A stretch of DNA of 64,000 nucleotides from Neogemmobacter tilapiae (lineage in GTDB: Bacteria; Pseudomonadota; Alphaproteobacteria; Rhodobacterales; Rhodobacteraceae), in assembly GCF_014652215.1 (NCBI RefSeq), contig NZ_BMYJ01000003.1:124001-188000 (forward strand), written 5' to 3'. Under the pieces are notes generated by a model. It worked only from the letters and a program-made list of their open reading frames with translations, made no database searches and had not been told where the DNA came from. Numbering within the stretch: the first letter of the stretch is position 1; each line of letters starts with the position of its first letter. Shown here in pieces: positions 25,212 to 33,496 of this stretch. Both the position numbers and the translations under genes were made by a program.

Positions 25212-26128
25212 TCCTGTGTTTTGACATCGGCGGAACGGCCATCAAGATCGCCCATGCCTTTGCCCGCGATGACATTCGCCCCATGGGCCGGGTGCCGACG
25301 CCTGCGGATGATTTCACGGCCTTTGTGGGCGCACTGCGCGAGGCGATCAAGGCGGCCCCCATGCGGCCAGAGCGGCTGGCCTTTTCTATTGCGGGGGTCA
25401 TTGACCCCGACACGGGCCGGGCGACCGTGGCGAATATTCCCTGCCTGACCGGGCGGCGTTTGCAGAATGACCTTGAGGCGGCGCTGCTGGTGCCGGTCGA
25501 TCTGGCGAACGACGCCGATTGCTTTGCGCTGGCCGAATCCGCCGTGGGGGCGGGGCGGGGGCATGAGGTGGTGTTCGGCATCATTCTGGGCACCGGGGTC
25601 GGTGGTGGTGTGGTGGTGCGGGGCGAGTTGATCAATTCGGGTGGTGGTTTCGCGGGGGAATGGGGGCATGGGCCTGTCGCGCAGCGCATTCTGACCGAGG
25701 CGAATGTGACCCTGCCTGCCTTTGCCTGCGGCTGCGGTTTGACCGGCTGTCTGGATGCCGTCTGTTCGGCGCGGGGCATGGAAAAGCTGCACGCGCATCT
25801 GCATGGGGTGCAGGCCGAAAGCACAGAAATCGTGGCGGGCTGGGAGGCGGGGCAGGTGGCGGAAAGCCGCACCATCGCCATTTGGCTGGAGCTGTTGTCC
25901 GGCCCGCTGGCGGTGGTGGAAAACATGCTGGGCGCGGGAATCATGGCGGTGGGGGGCGGGCTTTCCAATTCGAAACCGCTGATCGCGGCGCTGGATCAGA
26001 AGGTGCGCGCCCGCATTTTGCGGCGCTTTGACCGCCCGCTGATCGTGCCTGCCGAATGCGCGATTGAACCCGGATTGGTCGGCGCGGCCATTCTGGGTCT
26101 GGGTCGCCGGGTGGCGAGTGCGGCGTAA
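25208..26128 (+). CDS. nagK: ROK family N-acetylglucosamine kinase
   Basis: A 306-aa ROK sugar kinase. The phosphate loop DIGGTAIK is at the N-terminus, the second loop is GTGVGGGVV, and the catalytic aspartate lies in LANDADCFALAE. The ROK zinc motif C-G-C-G-x-x-G-C-x-D is present as CGCGLTGCLDAV, and GEWGHG is the conserved histidine loop. ATG 25208 overlaps the nagA stop. In context it phosphorylates cytoplasmic GlcNAc released by the GH20 enzyme, as expected for ABC or MFS rather than PTS uptake. ManNAc or glucose are other possible substrates. Confidence 0.85.
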   Translation: MILCFDIGGTAIKIAHAFARDDIRPMGRVPTPADDFTAFVGALREAIKAAPMRPERLAFSIAGVIDPDTGRATVANIPCLTGRRLQNDLEAALLVPVDLANDADCFALAESAVGAGRGHEVVFGIILGTGVGGGVVVRGELINSGGGFAGEWGHGPVAQRILTEANVTLPAFACGCGLTGCLDAVCSARGMEKLHAHLHGVQAESTEIVAGWEAGQVAESRTIAIWLELLSGPLAVVENMLGAGIMAVGGGLSNSKPLIAALDQKVRARILRRFDRPLIVPAECAIEPGLVGAAILGLGRRVASAA

Positions 26129-26169
26129 TCGTTACCGCTGCCTTTTTCGGGGCAGTTTGTGAAAACGAA

Positions 26170-26230
26170 TTACAGAAATGTAAGAAAGCCGTGAAAAATC
26201 GTTGACGATTGGCCTTGCGCTGCGCATGAT
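26170..26230 (+). promoter_or_regulatory. Promoter region of the oxidoreductase-ABC operon
   Basis: The 135-bp gap 26129-26263 holds a weak 5-bp hairpin (26138-26155), an inverted repeat TTACA-GAAA-TGTAA (26170-26183), and a -35 TTGACG (26202-26207) followed after 17 nt by CATGAT (26225-26230). The start point would lie next to the RpiR-type box at 26233. Confidence 0.45.
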
Positions 26231-26232
26231 CC

Positions 26233-26247
26233 AGAAAAAGAATTTCT
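26233..26247. promoter_or_regulatory. RpiR-type box upstream of the ABC operon
   Basis: AGAAA-AAGAA-TTTCT is a perfect 5-bp inverted repeat with a 5-nt centre, directly after the predicted -10 and 16 bp before the start codon. It has the same half-sites and spacing as 20916-20930, which links this operon to the same regulator. Confidence 0.45.
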
Positions 26248-26263
26248 CTACAGGGAAAGACGA

Positions 26264-27421
26264 ATGCGAGTCGCGATCATCGGTCTGGGGTTCCGTCTGG
26301 GCTATCTGGGCCATGTCTTTCGGGAAATGGACCCGAGTTTTCAGATCGTAGGCTATCACGACCCGGCCCCGGCGGGGATGGCCGTGCTGCAAGAGCATGG
26401 GATTTCGGCAGGCAAGGCCTATGACAGCGCCGAAGAGCTGGTGCGGGCAGGCGGGTTTGATCTGTTGATGGTGGGTTCGCCGAACCATCTGCATCTGGAC
26501 CATATCCGGCTGGGTCTCGAGGCCGGAGTGAAAATCTTTTCGGAAAAGCCCATCGTTTCGACGATTGAGCAAAGCTATGAACTGGCCGGGCTGCTGGGGC
26601 AGTATGGGCCGGATCAACTGCTGGTGGGCTTGGTGCTGCGCTATGCCCCGCTGTACCGCGATCTGATTACAGCGCGGGATCAGGGCCAGCTTGGCAAGAT
26701 CGTGTCGATCGAGGCGGCAGAGCATATCTATCCCTATCACGGCGCATTTTTCATGCGGGACTGGCGGCGGTATGAAAAATGGTCAGGCAGTTTCATGCTG
26801 GAAAAATGCTGCCATGATCTGGACCTTTACAACGGGCTGATCGGGGCGCGGCCGGAACGGGTGGCGAGTTTCGGGGGGCGGAAGACCTTTATCCCGGCGA
26901 ATGATCCGCGGCTGGAAGGGGTGAATGATCTGGGCCTTTACCACCGCAAACCCAGCGGCTGGAATGGGTCGGACAAGGTGTTCGACAGCGATGGGGATAT
27001 CATCGACTATCAGGTGGCGATCATCGAATATGCCAATGGCGTGGGGATGAATTTCCACACGAACCTGAACGCCCCCGACCAGTTCCGCCGCTTTGCAGTG
27101 TTTGGCACGAAGGGTCAGGCCGAGGGGGATTTTATCCGGGGTTTCCTGAAGGTGACGGATGTGCTTTCGGAAAAGCGGATCACGGAAACGGAATACAAGG
27201 CGACGGCGCTGTCGCAGCACTATGGGGCCGATGAGCAGATGGCCGCCGAGGTGGTGGCGCATGTGATGCAGGGCGGACCGCTGCCGGTGTCGCCCTTGGA
27301 CGCGCTGGAGGCGGGCATTCTGGCGCTGGCGACGGATGAGGCGCGGCGGACGAAACAGGTGATCGACCTGCGGCCGGTCTGGGACCGCTATGACAATGCT
27401 TTCGCGCGGAAGGCGGCGTAA
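26264..27421 (+). CDS. Gfo/Idh/MocA family oxidoreductase
   Basis: A 385-aa NAD(P)-dependent sugar dehydrogenase or oxidoreductase. It has a Rossmann start (VAIIGLGFRLGYLG), the family lysine in FSEKP (near residue 89) and the C-terminal alpha/beta substrate domain with CCHDLDLYNG. It opens the ABC transporter operon and its stop is followed directly by the first permease (TAATG). Members next to binding-protein importers typically oxidise or epimerise the imported sugar. The substrate is probably a hexosamine or its oxidised form, but this is inference. Confidence 0.85.
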   Translation: MRVAIIGLGFRLGYLGHVFREMDPSFQIVGYHDPAPAGMAVLQEHGISAGKAYDSAEELVRAGGFDLLMVGSPNHLHLDHIRLGLEAGVKIFSEKPIVSTIEQSYELAGLLGQYGPDQLLVGLVLRYAPLYRDLITARDQGQLGKIVSIEAAEHIYPYHGAFFMRDWRRYEKWSGSFMLEKCCHDLDLYNGLIGARPERVASFGGRKTFIPANDPRLEGVNDLGLYHRKPSGWNGSDKVFDSDGDIIDYQVAIIEYANGVGMNFHTNLNAPDQFRRFAVFGTKGQAEGDFIRGFLKVTDVLSEKRITETEYKATALSQHYGADEQMAAEVVAHVMQGGPLPVSPLDALEAGILALATDEARRTKQVIDLRPVWDRYDNAFARKAA

Positions 27422-28305
27422 TGATCAAGTCGCGCTCCAGCCTGATCTTTGCCTGGGCGCTTTTGGCCCCCGCGATCCTGTATATTTTGGTGATCGTGGC
27501 TTGGCCGCTGTTTGAAACCTTTCGGCTGTCGTTCACCGATGCGTCGCTGCGGAAGGTGACGAACTATGTCGGCTGGAAGAACTATGACAAGATTTTCAAC
27601 GAAACCTTCCTGACGGTGATCCTGCGGACCTTTGCTTGGACCTTCTTTTCGGTGGCGCTAAAGATGATCATCGGCACCTTTGGGGCGGTTTTGCTGAACG
27701 CGGCGGTGCCGGGGCGGCATATTTTCCGTATCCTGACGATGCCGCCGTGGATCGTGCCGATGGCGATTGGCATTTTCATGTGGGGCTGGATGTACAACGG
27801 CCAGTTCGGGATGATCTCGGGCCTGTTGCAGCGGTTCGGGATTGTGGACGGGCCGGTGGCGTTTCTGGCTTGGGGGAACACGGCGTTCTGGGCGACGATT
27901 GTGACGGATGTCTGGATCGGTGTGCCGATGGTCACGATCTATTTCCTGGCGGCGATCCAATCGATTCCGAAAGATCTGTATGAGGCGGCCTGGACGGATG
28001 GGGCCAGCCGTTGGACGCGGTTCCGGCGGATCACGCTGCCGCTGATGGCCCCCGCGATCATCACCATGTCGATGCTGTCGTTGATCGCCACGTTCAACAG
28101 TTTCGACATCATCTGGATCCTGACCCAAGGCGGTCCTTCGGGTTCGACGACGACGATGATCATCGACACCTATCAGACGGCGATTGGGTCGAAGAAATAT
28201 GGTGAGGGGGCGGCGCGGGCGGTGGTGATCTGCATCTTTCTGTCGCTGTTCTGTCTTGCCTATTTCCGTGTGACGCGCCGTCTTTCGGCGACTGAGAAAG
28301 CCTGA
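27421..28305 (+). CDS. Sugar ABC transporter permease (MalF type)
   Basis: A 294-aa inner-membrane subunit with about six hydrophobic helices (first: LIFAWALLAPAILYILVIV). The EAA loop that docks the ATPase reads YEAAWTDGASRWTRFRRITLP (about 183-203), and the C-terminus is LAYFRVTRRL. It is the CUT1-family partner of the 28309 gene, overlaps the oxidoreductase stop by 1 nt, and lies 3 bp before the second permease. Confidence 0.9.
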   Translation: MIKSRSSLIFAWALLAPAILYILVIVAWPLFETFRLSFTDASLRKVTNYVGWKNYDKIFNETFLTVILRTFAWTFFSVALKMIIGTFGAVLLNAAVPGRHIFRILTMPPWIVPMAIGIFMWGWMYNGQFGMISGLLQRFGIVDGPVAFLAWGNTAFWATIVTDVWIGVPMVTIYFLAAIQSIPKDLYEAAWTDGASRWTRFRRITLPLMAPAIITMSMLSLIATFNSFDIIWILTQGGPSGSTTTMIIDTYQTAIGSKKYGEGAARAVVICIFLSLFCLAYFRVTRRLSATEKA

Positions 28306-28308
28306 GCC

Positions 28309-29181
28309 ATGGCCCGTAAAAACACCGACACCCGCGCCATGATCGACCGCTATCGCTGGTGGGAAGTGATGGCGATCTATGCGGGGATCTTTGTCTTTCT
28401 GTTCTTTCTGCTGTCGCCCTTTATCGAAGGGTTTCTGGTCAGCCTGAAACCGCTGTCGCAGCTTTTCTCATCGCCCTATCGGTTCTGGCCGGAAAACGGG
28501 TCGTTCAAGGCCTATTCGACGATGTGGGATTCGGTGCCGGCCTTTGGTTGGTATATCTTCAACTCGTTCCTCATCTCGACGGTCGCCACGATCATCGTCT
28601 TGCTGCTGGTGGTGCCTGCGGCCTATGCCTTTGCGCGGTTTGAATATGCCGGGATGGCGCTGGTTCTGGGCGGGTTTCTGGCCGTGTCGATGTTTTCGGG
28701 CGCGGTGCTGCTGATCCCGCTGTTCCGCCTGATGCGGACCTTGGGCCTGCTGAACACCTATTTCGCCATGATCGTACCGGGGGTGGCTTTCCTGATCCCC
28801 TCGGCCATCTGGCTGCTGCGCACCTATATGATGCGCATTCCGGTCGAGTTGAACGAGGCGGCCTATATGGACGGGGCCAGCCAGTTTTACACCTTCCGCC
28901 GGGTGATCCTGCCGATTGCCATGCCGGGCATTGTTGTCGTCGCGATCACCACCTTTATCGGGGCCTATGCGCAGCAGTTTATCTTTGCGCTGACCTTTAA
29001 CTCCAAGACCGAATACATGCCGCTTCCCGTGGGCCTTTTCGCCTATTTCGGCAAGCAGGACGTGATCTGGAACGAGCTGATGGCCGCCAGTTTCGTGGGC
29101 ATTGCCCCGGCGCTGATCATCATCTTTTTCCTGCAACGCTATCTCGTCGGCGGGCTGACCGCCGGTGCGGTGAAACAATAA
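28309..29181 (+). CDS. Sugar ABC transporter permease (MalG type)
   Basis: A 290-aa inner-membrane subunit, six predicted helices. The cytoplasmic EAA loop is NEAAYMDGASQFYTFRRVIL (about 183-202). GLTAGAVKQ at the C-terminus is the standard MalG-type end. It pairs with the MalF-type subunit upstream, and the binding protein gene follows after 19 bp. Confidence 0.9.
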   Translation: MARKNTDTRAMIDRYRWWEVMAIYAGIFVFLFFLLSPFIEGFLVSLKPLSQLFSSPYRFWPENGSFKAYSTMWDSVPAFGWYIFNSFLISTVATIIVLLLVVPAAYAFARFEYAGMALVLGGFLAVSMFSGAVLLIPLFRLMRTLGLLNTYFAMIVPGVAFLIPSAIWLLRTYMMRIPVELNEAAYMDGASQFYTFRRVILPIAMPGIVVVAITTFIGAYAQQFIFALTFNSKTEYMPLPVGLFAYFGKQDVIWNELMAASFVGIAPALIIIFFLQRYLVGGLTAGAVKQ

Positions 29182-29200
29182 TCAACTGGGAGACAAGAAC

Positions 29201-30421
29201 GTGATCAAACTGTATCGAACAAGCCTGATCGGTGTCGCGCTAGCCTGCACCACCGCCCTGCCCGCGCTGGCGCAGGACATCACCTGGATCTATTGCGGCG
29301 ACAAGATCGACCCCGTCCATGAAAAGGCCATTGCCGATTGGCAAGCGGCCAACGAAGGTTGGACCGTGACCCCGGAAGTCGTGGGCTGGGGCCAGTGCCA
29401 AGACAAGGCGACGACTTTGGCCGCAGCAGGCAGCCCGGCGGGCATGGCCTATGTCGGTTCGCGCACGCTGAAGGAATTCGCGCTGAACGATCTGATCGTG
29501 CCGGTGCCGATGACCGAAGAAGAGCAAGCCGCCTATTACCCGCATATTGTGTCGACCGTGACGTTTGAGGGCACGCAATGGGGCGTTCCGATTGCCTTCT
29601 CGACCAAGGCGCTGTATTGGAACAAGGCCCTGTTCAAAGAGGCTGGGCTTGACCCGGAAAGCCCGCCGAAGACCTGGGCGGAAACCATCGCAGCGGCGAC
29701 CGCCATCAAGGAAAAGACTGGCAAGGCCGGTTATGGTCTGCCCGCCAAAACCTTTGACAACACGATGCACCAGTTCCTGCATTGGGTTTACACGAACAAC
29801 GGCTCGGTGATCGATGCTGATGGCAACATCACGCTGGACAGCCCGCAGAACCTGGCCGCGCTGGAAGCCTATAAGGCGCTGGTGCCGGTTTCGGTCGAAG
29901 GGGCAACCGCCTATGAGCAGAACGAAATCCGCGCGATTTTCCTGGATGGCCAAGTGGGCATGATTCAGGCCGCTGTGGGTGCCGCCTATCTGCTGCGCGA
30001 TGGTGGCAAGGTGGAATGGGGTGTCGCCGATCTGCCGCTGGGGCCGGATGCCCAAGGGCCGGGGACGCTGCTGATCACTGACAGCTTGGCCGTGTTCAAG
30101 GGTTCGGGGGTCGAGGAGAAGGCGATTGAGTTCGCCAAATATGTGACCTCTCCCGAAGTGCAGGAACCCTATGAAGGTGGTGGTGCCGCTGGTCTGACGC
30201 CGCTGCGTCCGTCGCCTGCGGTCGACAAGATGCTGGCCGAGAATCCCTTCTGGAAACCGTTTGTCGATGGCATCGCTTTCGGCGGGCCGGAGCCTTTGCT
30301 GACCGACTATAAAGGCTTTCAGAACGTGATGATCGAAATGGTGCAATCGGTGGTCACGGGGTCTGCGGAACCGCAGGCGGCGCTGACGAAAGCCGCGGGC
30401 GCGCTGGAAGAATACAAATAA
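29201..30421 (+). CDS. Extracellular solute-binding protein (CUT1 sugar ABC transporter)
   Basis: A 406-aa periplasmic binding protein of the MalE/UgpB class. The signal peptide ends ALPALA before QDITW (about residue 24). The mature chain has the family hinge and ligand segments (AAGSPAGMAYVGSRTLKEFALNDLI; GVPIAFSTKALYWNKALFKEAGL). The position inside the amino-sugar system suggests a GlcNAc oligomer, glycopeptide or related conjugate as ligand, but the sequence does not fix it. A strong terminator-like hairpin follows at 30464, before the ATPase gene. Confidence 0.9.
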   Translation: MIKLYRTSLIGVALACTTALPALAQDITWIYCGDKIDPVHEKAIADWQAANEGWTVTPEVVGWGQCQDKATTLAAAGSPAGMAYVGSRTLKEFALNDLIVPVPMTEEEQAAYYPHIVSTVTFEGTQWGVPIAFSTKALYWNKALFKEAGLDPESPPKTWAETIAAATAIKEKTGKAGYGLPAKTFDNTMHQFLHWVYTNNGSVIDADGNITLDSPQNLAALEAYKALVPVSVEGATAYEQNEIRAIFLDGQVGMIQAAVGAAYLLRDGGKVEWGVADLPLGPDAQGPGTLLITDSLAVFKGSGVEEKAIEFAKYVTSPEVQEPYEGGGAAGLTPLRPSPAVDKMLAENPFWKPFVDGIAFGGPEPLLTDYKGFQNVMIEMVQSVVTGSAEPQAALTKAAGALEEYK

Positions 30422-30463
30422 TCCTCCCCGGTCCTGCTGCGGGTGGGGCAGTCGGACCAAGCT

Positions 30464-30494
30464 GGGGGCGCGGTGAACGCGCCCCCGGTCTTTT
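30464..30494 (+). terminator. Terminator-like hairpin between binding-protein and ATPase genes
   Basis: GGGGGCGCG/CGCGCCCCC makes a perfect 9-bp stem with loop GTGAA (30464-30486), followed by GGTCTTTT. This is a Rho-independent-type structure inside the operon, so the ATPase gene is expected to be made at lower level than the binding protein. Confidence 0.75.
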
Positions 30495-30514
30495 GACAGT
30501 CAAGGAGTGCCGCT

Positions 30515-31633
30515 TTGGGCCAGCTTTCCCTGAAATCCGTGATCAAGACCTTTGGTGAATTCGAGGTTGTGAAGGGCGTGTCGCTGGACGTGCACGAGGG
30601 CGAATTCGTCGTCTTTGTCGGGCCTTCGGGCTGTGGCAAATCCACCCTTCTGCGGATGATCGCCGGGCTGGAACATACGACCGATGGGGATATCGTCATC
30701 GACGGGAAACGGGTGAACGACCTGCCGCCGGTGAAACGGGGCATTGCCATGGTGTTCCAATCCTATGCCTTGTATCCGCATATGACGGTTTTCGAGAATA
30801 TCGCCTTTCCGCTGCGGGTGGAAAAAGCGCCTGCGGATGTGATCAAGAAAAAGGTCGAAGCGGCGGCCGCGATCCTGCATCTGGACACAAGATTGCAGCA
30901 AAAGCCGGGGCAATTGTCGGGTGGGCAGCGGCAGCGGGTGGCGATTGGCCGTGCGATTGTGCGGGAGCCGGAGATTTTTCTGTTCGACGAGCCTTTGTCG
31001 AACCTGGATGCGGCGCTGCGGGCGGATATGCGGATTGAATTGACCCGGCTGCACAAGCAGTTGGGCGCGACGATGATCTATGTGACGCATGATCAGATCG
31101 AAGCGATGACAATGGCCGACCGGATCGTGGTGCTGAACGGTGGGCATATTGCGCAGGTAGGGGCCCCGCTGGAACTGTATCACAAGCCGCAGAATACCTT
31201 TGTGGCGGGGTTCATCGGGAACCCGCGGATGAACCTGTTGCCCGCGCGCTGCGTGGGGACAAGTGCGGCGGCGGTGACGGTGCAATGTCAGGGGCAGACG
31301 ATCACGCTTCCGGTGGCGGGGCGTGAGGGGCTGGTGGGCAGCGATCTGCTGCTGGGTATCCGGCCAGAGCATGTAGCGCTGGGGCGGGTGGATGTGACGC
31401 TGCGGGTGGTGCCGCATGTGGTGGAACAGCTGGGTCAGCAGACGGTGGGCTATGCGGCGCTGGAGGGGCGGGAGGAAAACTTCCTGTTCGTGCTGCCGGG
31501 TACGCGGGGGATTCAGGACGATCAGCCCTTGGATGTGGGGTTCAGGGCGGGGGATTGCCATCTGTTCGATGCGGAAGGGAACGCATTGGAGCGGCAGGTC
31601 GATCTGGCGGCGTTGACGGCCCCGGCGGGTTAA
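30515..31633 (+). CDS. Sugar ABC transporter ATP-binding protein (MalK/UgpC type)
   Basis: A 372-aa ATPase. Walker A is GPSGCGKST (about 36-44), signature LSGGQRQRVAIGRA, Walker B IFLFDEPLSNLD, with switch histidine in IYVTHDQIEAM. The C-terminal regulatory TOBE/OB domain (about 235-372) is typical of CUT1 importers. The start is TTG 30515, supported by AAGGAG 7 nt upstream; no ATG or GTG is in frame nearby. It serves the permeases at 27421-29181 and converges on the GMC gene with a 4-nt overlap. Confidence 0.9.
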   Translation: MGQLSLKSVIKTFGEFEVVKGVSLDVHEGEFVVFVGPSGCGKSTLLRMIAGLEHTTDGDIVIDGKRVNDLPPVKRGIAMVFQSYALYPHMTVFENIAFPLRVEKAPADVIKKKVEAAAAILHLDTRLQQKPGQLSGGQRQRVAIGRAIVREPEIFLFDEPLSNLDAALRADMRIELTRLHKQLGATMIYVTHDQIEAMTMADRIVVLNGGHIAQVGAPLELYHKPQNTFVAGFIGNPRMNLLPARCVGTSAAAVTVQCQGQTITLPVAGREGLVGSDLLLGIRPEHVALGRVDVTLRVVPHVVEQLGQQTVGYAALEGREENFLFVLPGTRGIQDDQPLDVGFRAGDCHLFDAEGNALERQVDLAALTAPAG

Positions 31634-33195
31634 GGGGCCAAAATCAATTCTGCCGCGCGACTGGCCAAGGCCAGCGTCGGCGCATTGGTGTTGGCGGCGG
31701 GGATCTGGGGCATGATCGAGGCATCGGCAATGCGCAGGCCCTGAACGCCCATGACGCGCAGATGGCTGTCAACCACGCTGCCCATCGCGCAGGTGCCGAC
31801 GGGGTGGTAGTTGGTTTTGACCGTGGCGCGGATATGGCGGTCGATGCTGTCGCTGGCAAAATCGGTGGGCATCAACGCGCCTGTGACCATATCGCGCAGG
31901 GGTGCTTGGGCCAGAACTTCGCGCGCTTTGGCGATGCCGTCACGCATGGCCTGCATGTCGGCGGGGTTAGTCAGAAAGGCGGGGTCGACCAAAGGCAATC
32001 CGTGGGGATCGGCAGGGTTCAGACGGATTTCGCCGCGCGATTTTGGGCGGGCAAGGCAGGGGGTGAGGGTGAGGCCCCAAGTCGGATCAACGCCACTGAC
32101 GGTGCGATCGACATAGACGGTGGGCACGCAATAAAGCTGGATCATGGGGCGGGGATCGGTGCCAAGCGAGATAAAGGCGCAAGCCTCGACCCCCGTGGAT
32201 GTCACCGGGCCGGAGCGGGAAAGGACATAGCGCAGACCGTGGCGCAGCATATTCCAGCCGCTGTCTTGACCAAAGTAACCCATGCCCCGGCGCAGGGTGG
32301 AAATCACCGGCACCTCGCAATGGTCCTGAAGGTTCTGGCCGACTTGGGGCAAGTCAGCCCGGACCGCTATTCCAGCGGCGCGAAGCTGGGTTTCGGGGCC
32401 AAGGCCCGAGCGCATGAGAAGATGAGGTGATGCGAGGGCCCCGGCGGTAAGCATGATCTGGGCGGCGTGGCTTTCGTGGGTCTGGCCGTTTTGCTGCCAC
32501 CGGACCCCCGTCACGCGGTCACCGGTCATGAGCAGTTGATCGACACGCGCGCCGCATTCAAGGCGCAGGTTCTTGTGGGTCTTGATGGGGGCGAGAAAGG
32601 CTTTGACGGCGGAGGAGCGGCGTCGGGCGTGGCCGTCAATGGTGTGCTGCATGCGGCCGGAACCGGCTTGGGTGGGGCCGTTGAAATCGTCGTTGTGGTG
32701 TAGGCCTATCGCGTCGCAGGCGGCCAGAAAGGCGGCGGTGACGGGGTTCATATGGCCCAGATGCGAAACTTTGAGCGGGCCTTGGGTGCCGTGATGGGGG
32801 CCGGAAAGCTCGGCGTTGCCTTCCATCGCGGTGAAATGGGGCAGCATGGCTTGGTAGGACCAGCCTTGGTCACCGGTGATCTGTGCCCAATCGTCATAGT
32901 CTTGGGCGGTGCCGCGCAGATAGACCATGGCGTTGATGGCCGAGCCGCCGCCAAGGATGCGGCCTTGGGGGATGATCATGGATCGCCCGCCCAGTTGGGG
33001 TTGGGGCGTGGTGGGGTAATATTTGAGGAAGCGTTCGGAATTGAGGAACTTCATGTAACCGGCAGGCAGGTCGAGCAGGGGGTGGCCCCTTGCAGGGCCT
33101 TCTTCCAGCAGAAGGACGCTGGCCCCGGATTGCACAAGGCGCGAGGCGATCAGGCAACCGGAGGAGCCACCGCCGATGATGATGAAGTCAGACAT
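31630..33195 (-). CDS. GMC family oxidoreductase (choline dehydrogenase-like)
   Basis: A 521-aa FAD enzyme. The dinucleotide site is GGGSSGCLIASRL at residues 8-20; GRILGGGSAINAMVYLRG is GMC signature 1, GALASPHLLMRSGLG signature 2. The catalytic His-Asn pair is expected in NYHPVGTCAMG and ANTNAPT. There is no signal peptide. It is the last gene of the polyol unit, so it may oxidise a polyol or a related alcohol, though choline-type substrates are possible. Its start overlaps the 102-aa unknown gene by 8 nt. Confidence 0.88.
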   Translation of the reverse strand: MSDFIIIGGGSSGCLIASRLVQSGASVLLLEEGPARGHPLLDLPAGYMKFLNSERFLKYYPTTPQPQLGGRSMIIPQGRILGGGSAINAMVYLRGTAQDYDDWAQITGDQGWSYQAMLPHFTAMEGNAELSGPHHGTQGPLKVSHLGHMNPVTAAFLAACDAIGLHHNDDFNGPTQAGSGRMQHTIDGHARRRSSAVKAFLAPIKTHKNLRLECGARVDQLLMTGDRVTGVRWQQNGQTHESHAAQIMLTAGALASPHLLMRSGLGPETQLRAAGIAVRADLPQVGQNLQDHCEVPVISTLRRGMGYFGQDSGWNMLRHGLRYVLSRSGPVTSTGVEACAFISLGTDPRPMIQLYCVPTVYVDRTVSGVDPTWGLTLTPCLARPKSRGEIRLNPADPHGLPLVDPAFLTNPADMQAMRDGIAKAREVLAQAPLRDMVTGALMPTDFASDSIDRHIRATVKTNYHPVGTCAMGSVVDSHLRVMGVQGLRIADASIMPQIPAANTNAPTLALASRAAELILAP

Positions 33196-33496
33196 CCGAG
33201 GATCCGGTCAGAAAGGGCAGAAGGGGGGCCAGCGGGTCGCCTTGTCGGGCATGGGTCAGGGCTGGGCCTTGGCCTTGGGGCGGGGCGCCAGAAAGGGGCA
33301 GAAGGCTGGCATAGGCCAAGGCCATGCCTTGATCCAAGAGGGGGCGATCCAGCGCCATCTCATCGCGCAGGATGCGCCAGAGAAGGGCCACGAGCAGCGG
33401 ATCGGTCAGCGCCTTGTCCAGCGCATGAAAGCCCCGCGCCGGGCCGAGGCGCGAGAGGATGGCGGCGGCAAGGGGGGGGATGGCGGCGCTATCCAT
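33188..33496 (-). CDS. Small protein of unknown function in the polyol operon
   Basis: A 102-aa protein that I do not recognise. ATG 33496 was chosen because it overlaps the xylB stop by 8 nt, and the stop overlaps the GMC start by 8 nt, a coupling pattern that favours a real gene. The chain begins with a helical part (AAAILSRLGPARGFHALDKAL) and ends proline-rich (LLPLSGAPPQGQGP, then LAPLLPFLTG). No clear membrane segment or signal peptide. It might be an assembly or electron-transfer helper for the GMC enzyme, in the way small subunits accompany some dehydrogenases, but that is speculation. Confidence 0.5.
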   Translation of the reverse strand: MDSAAIPPLAAAILSRLGPARGFHALDKALTDPLLVALLWRILRDEMALDRPLLDQGMALAYASLLPLSGAPPQGQGPALTHARQGDPLAPLLPFLTGSSDV

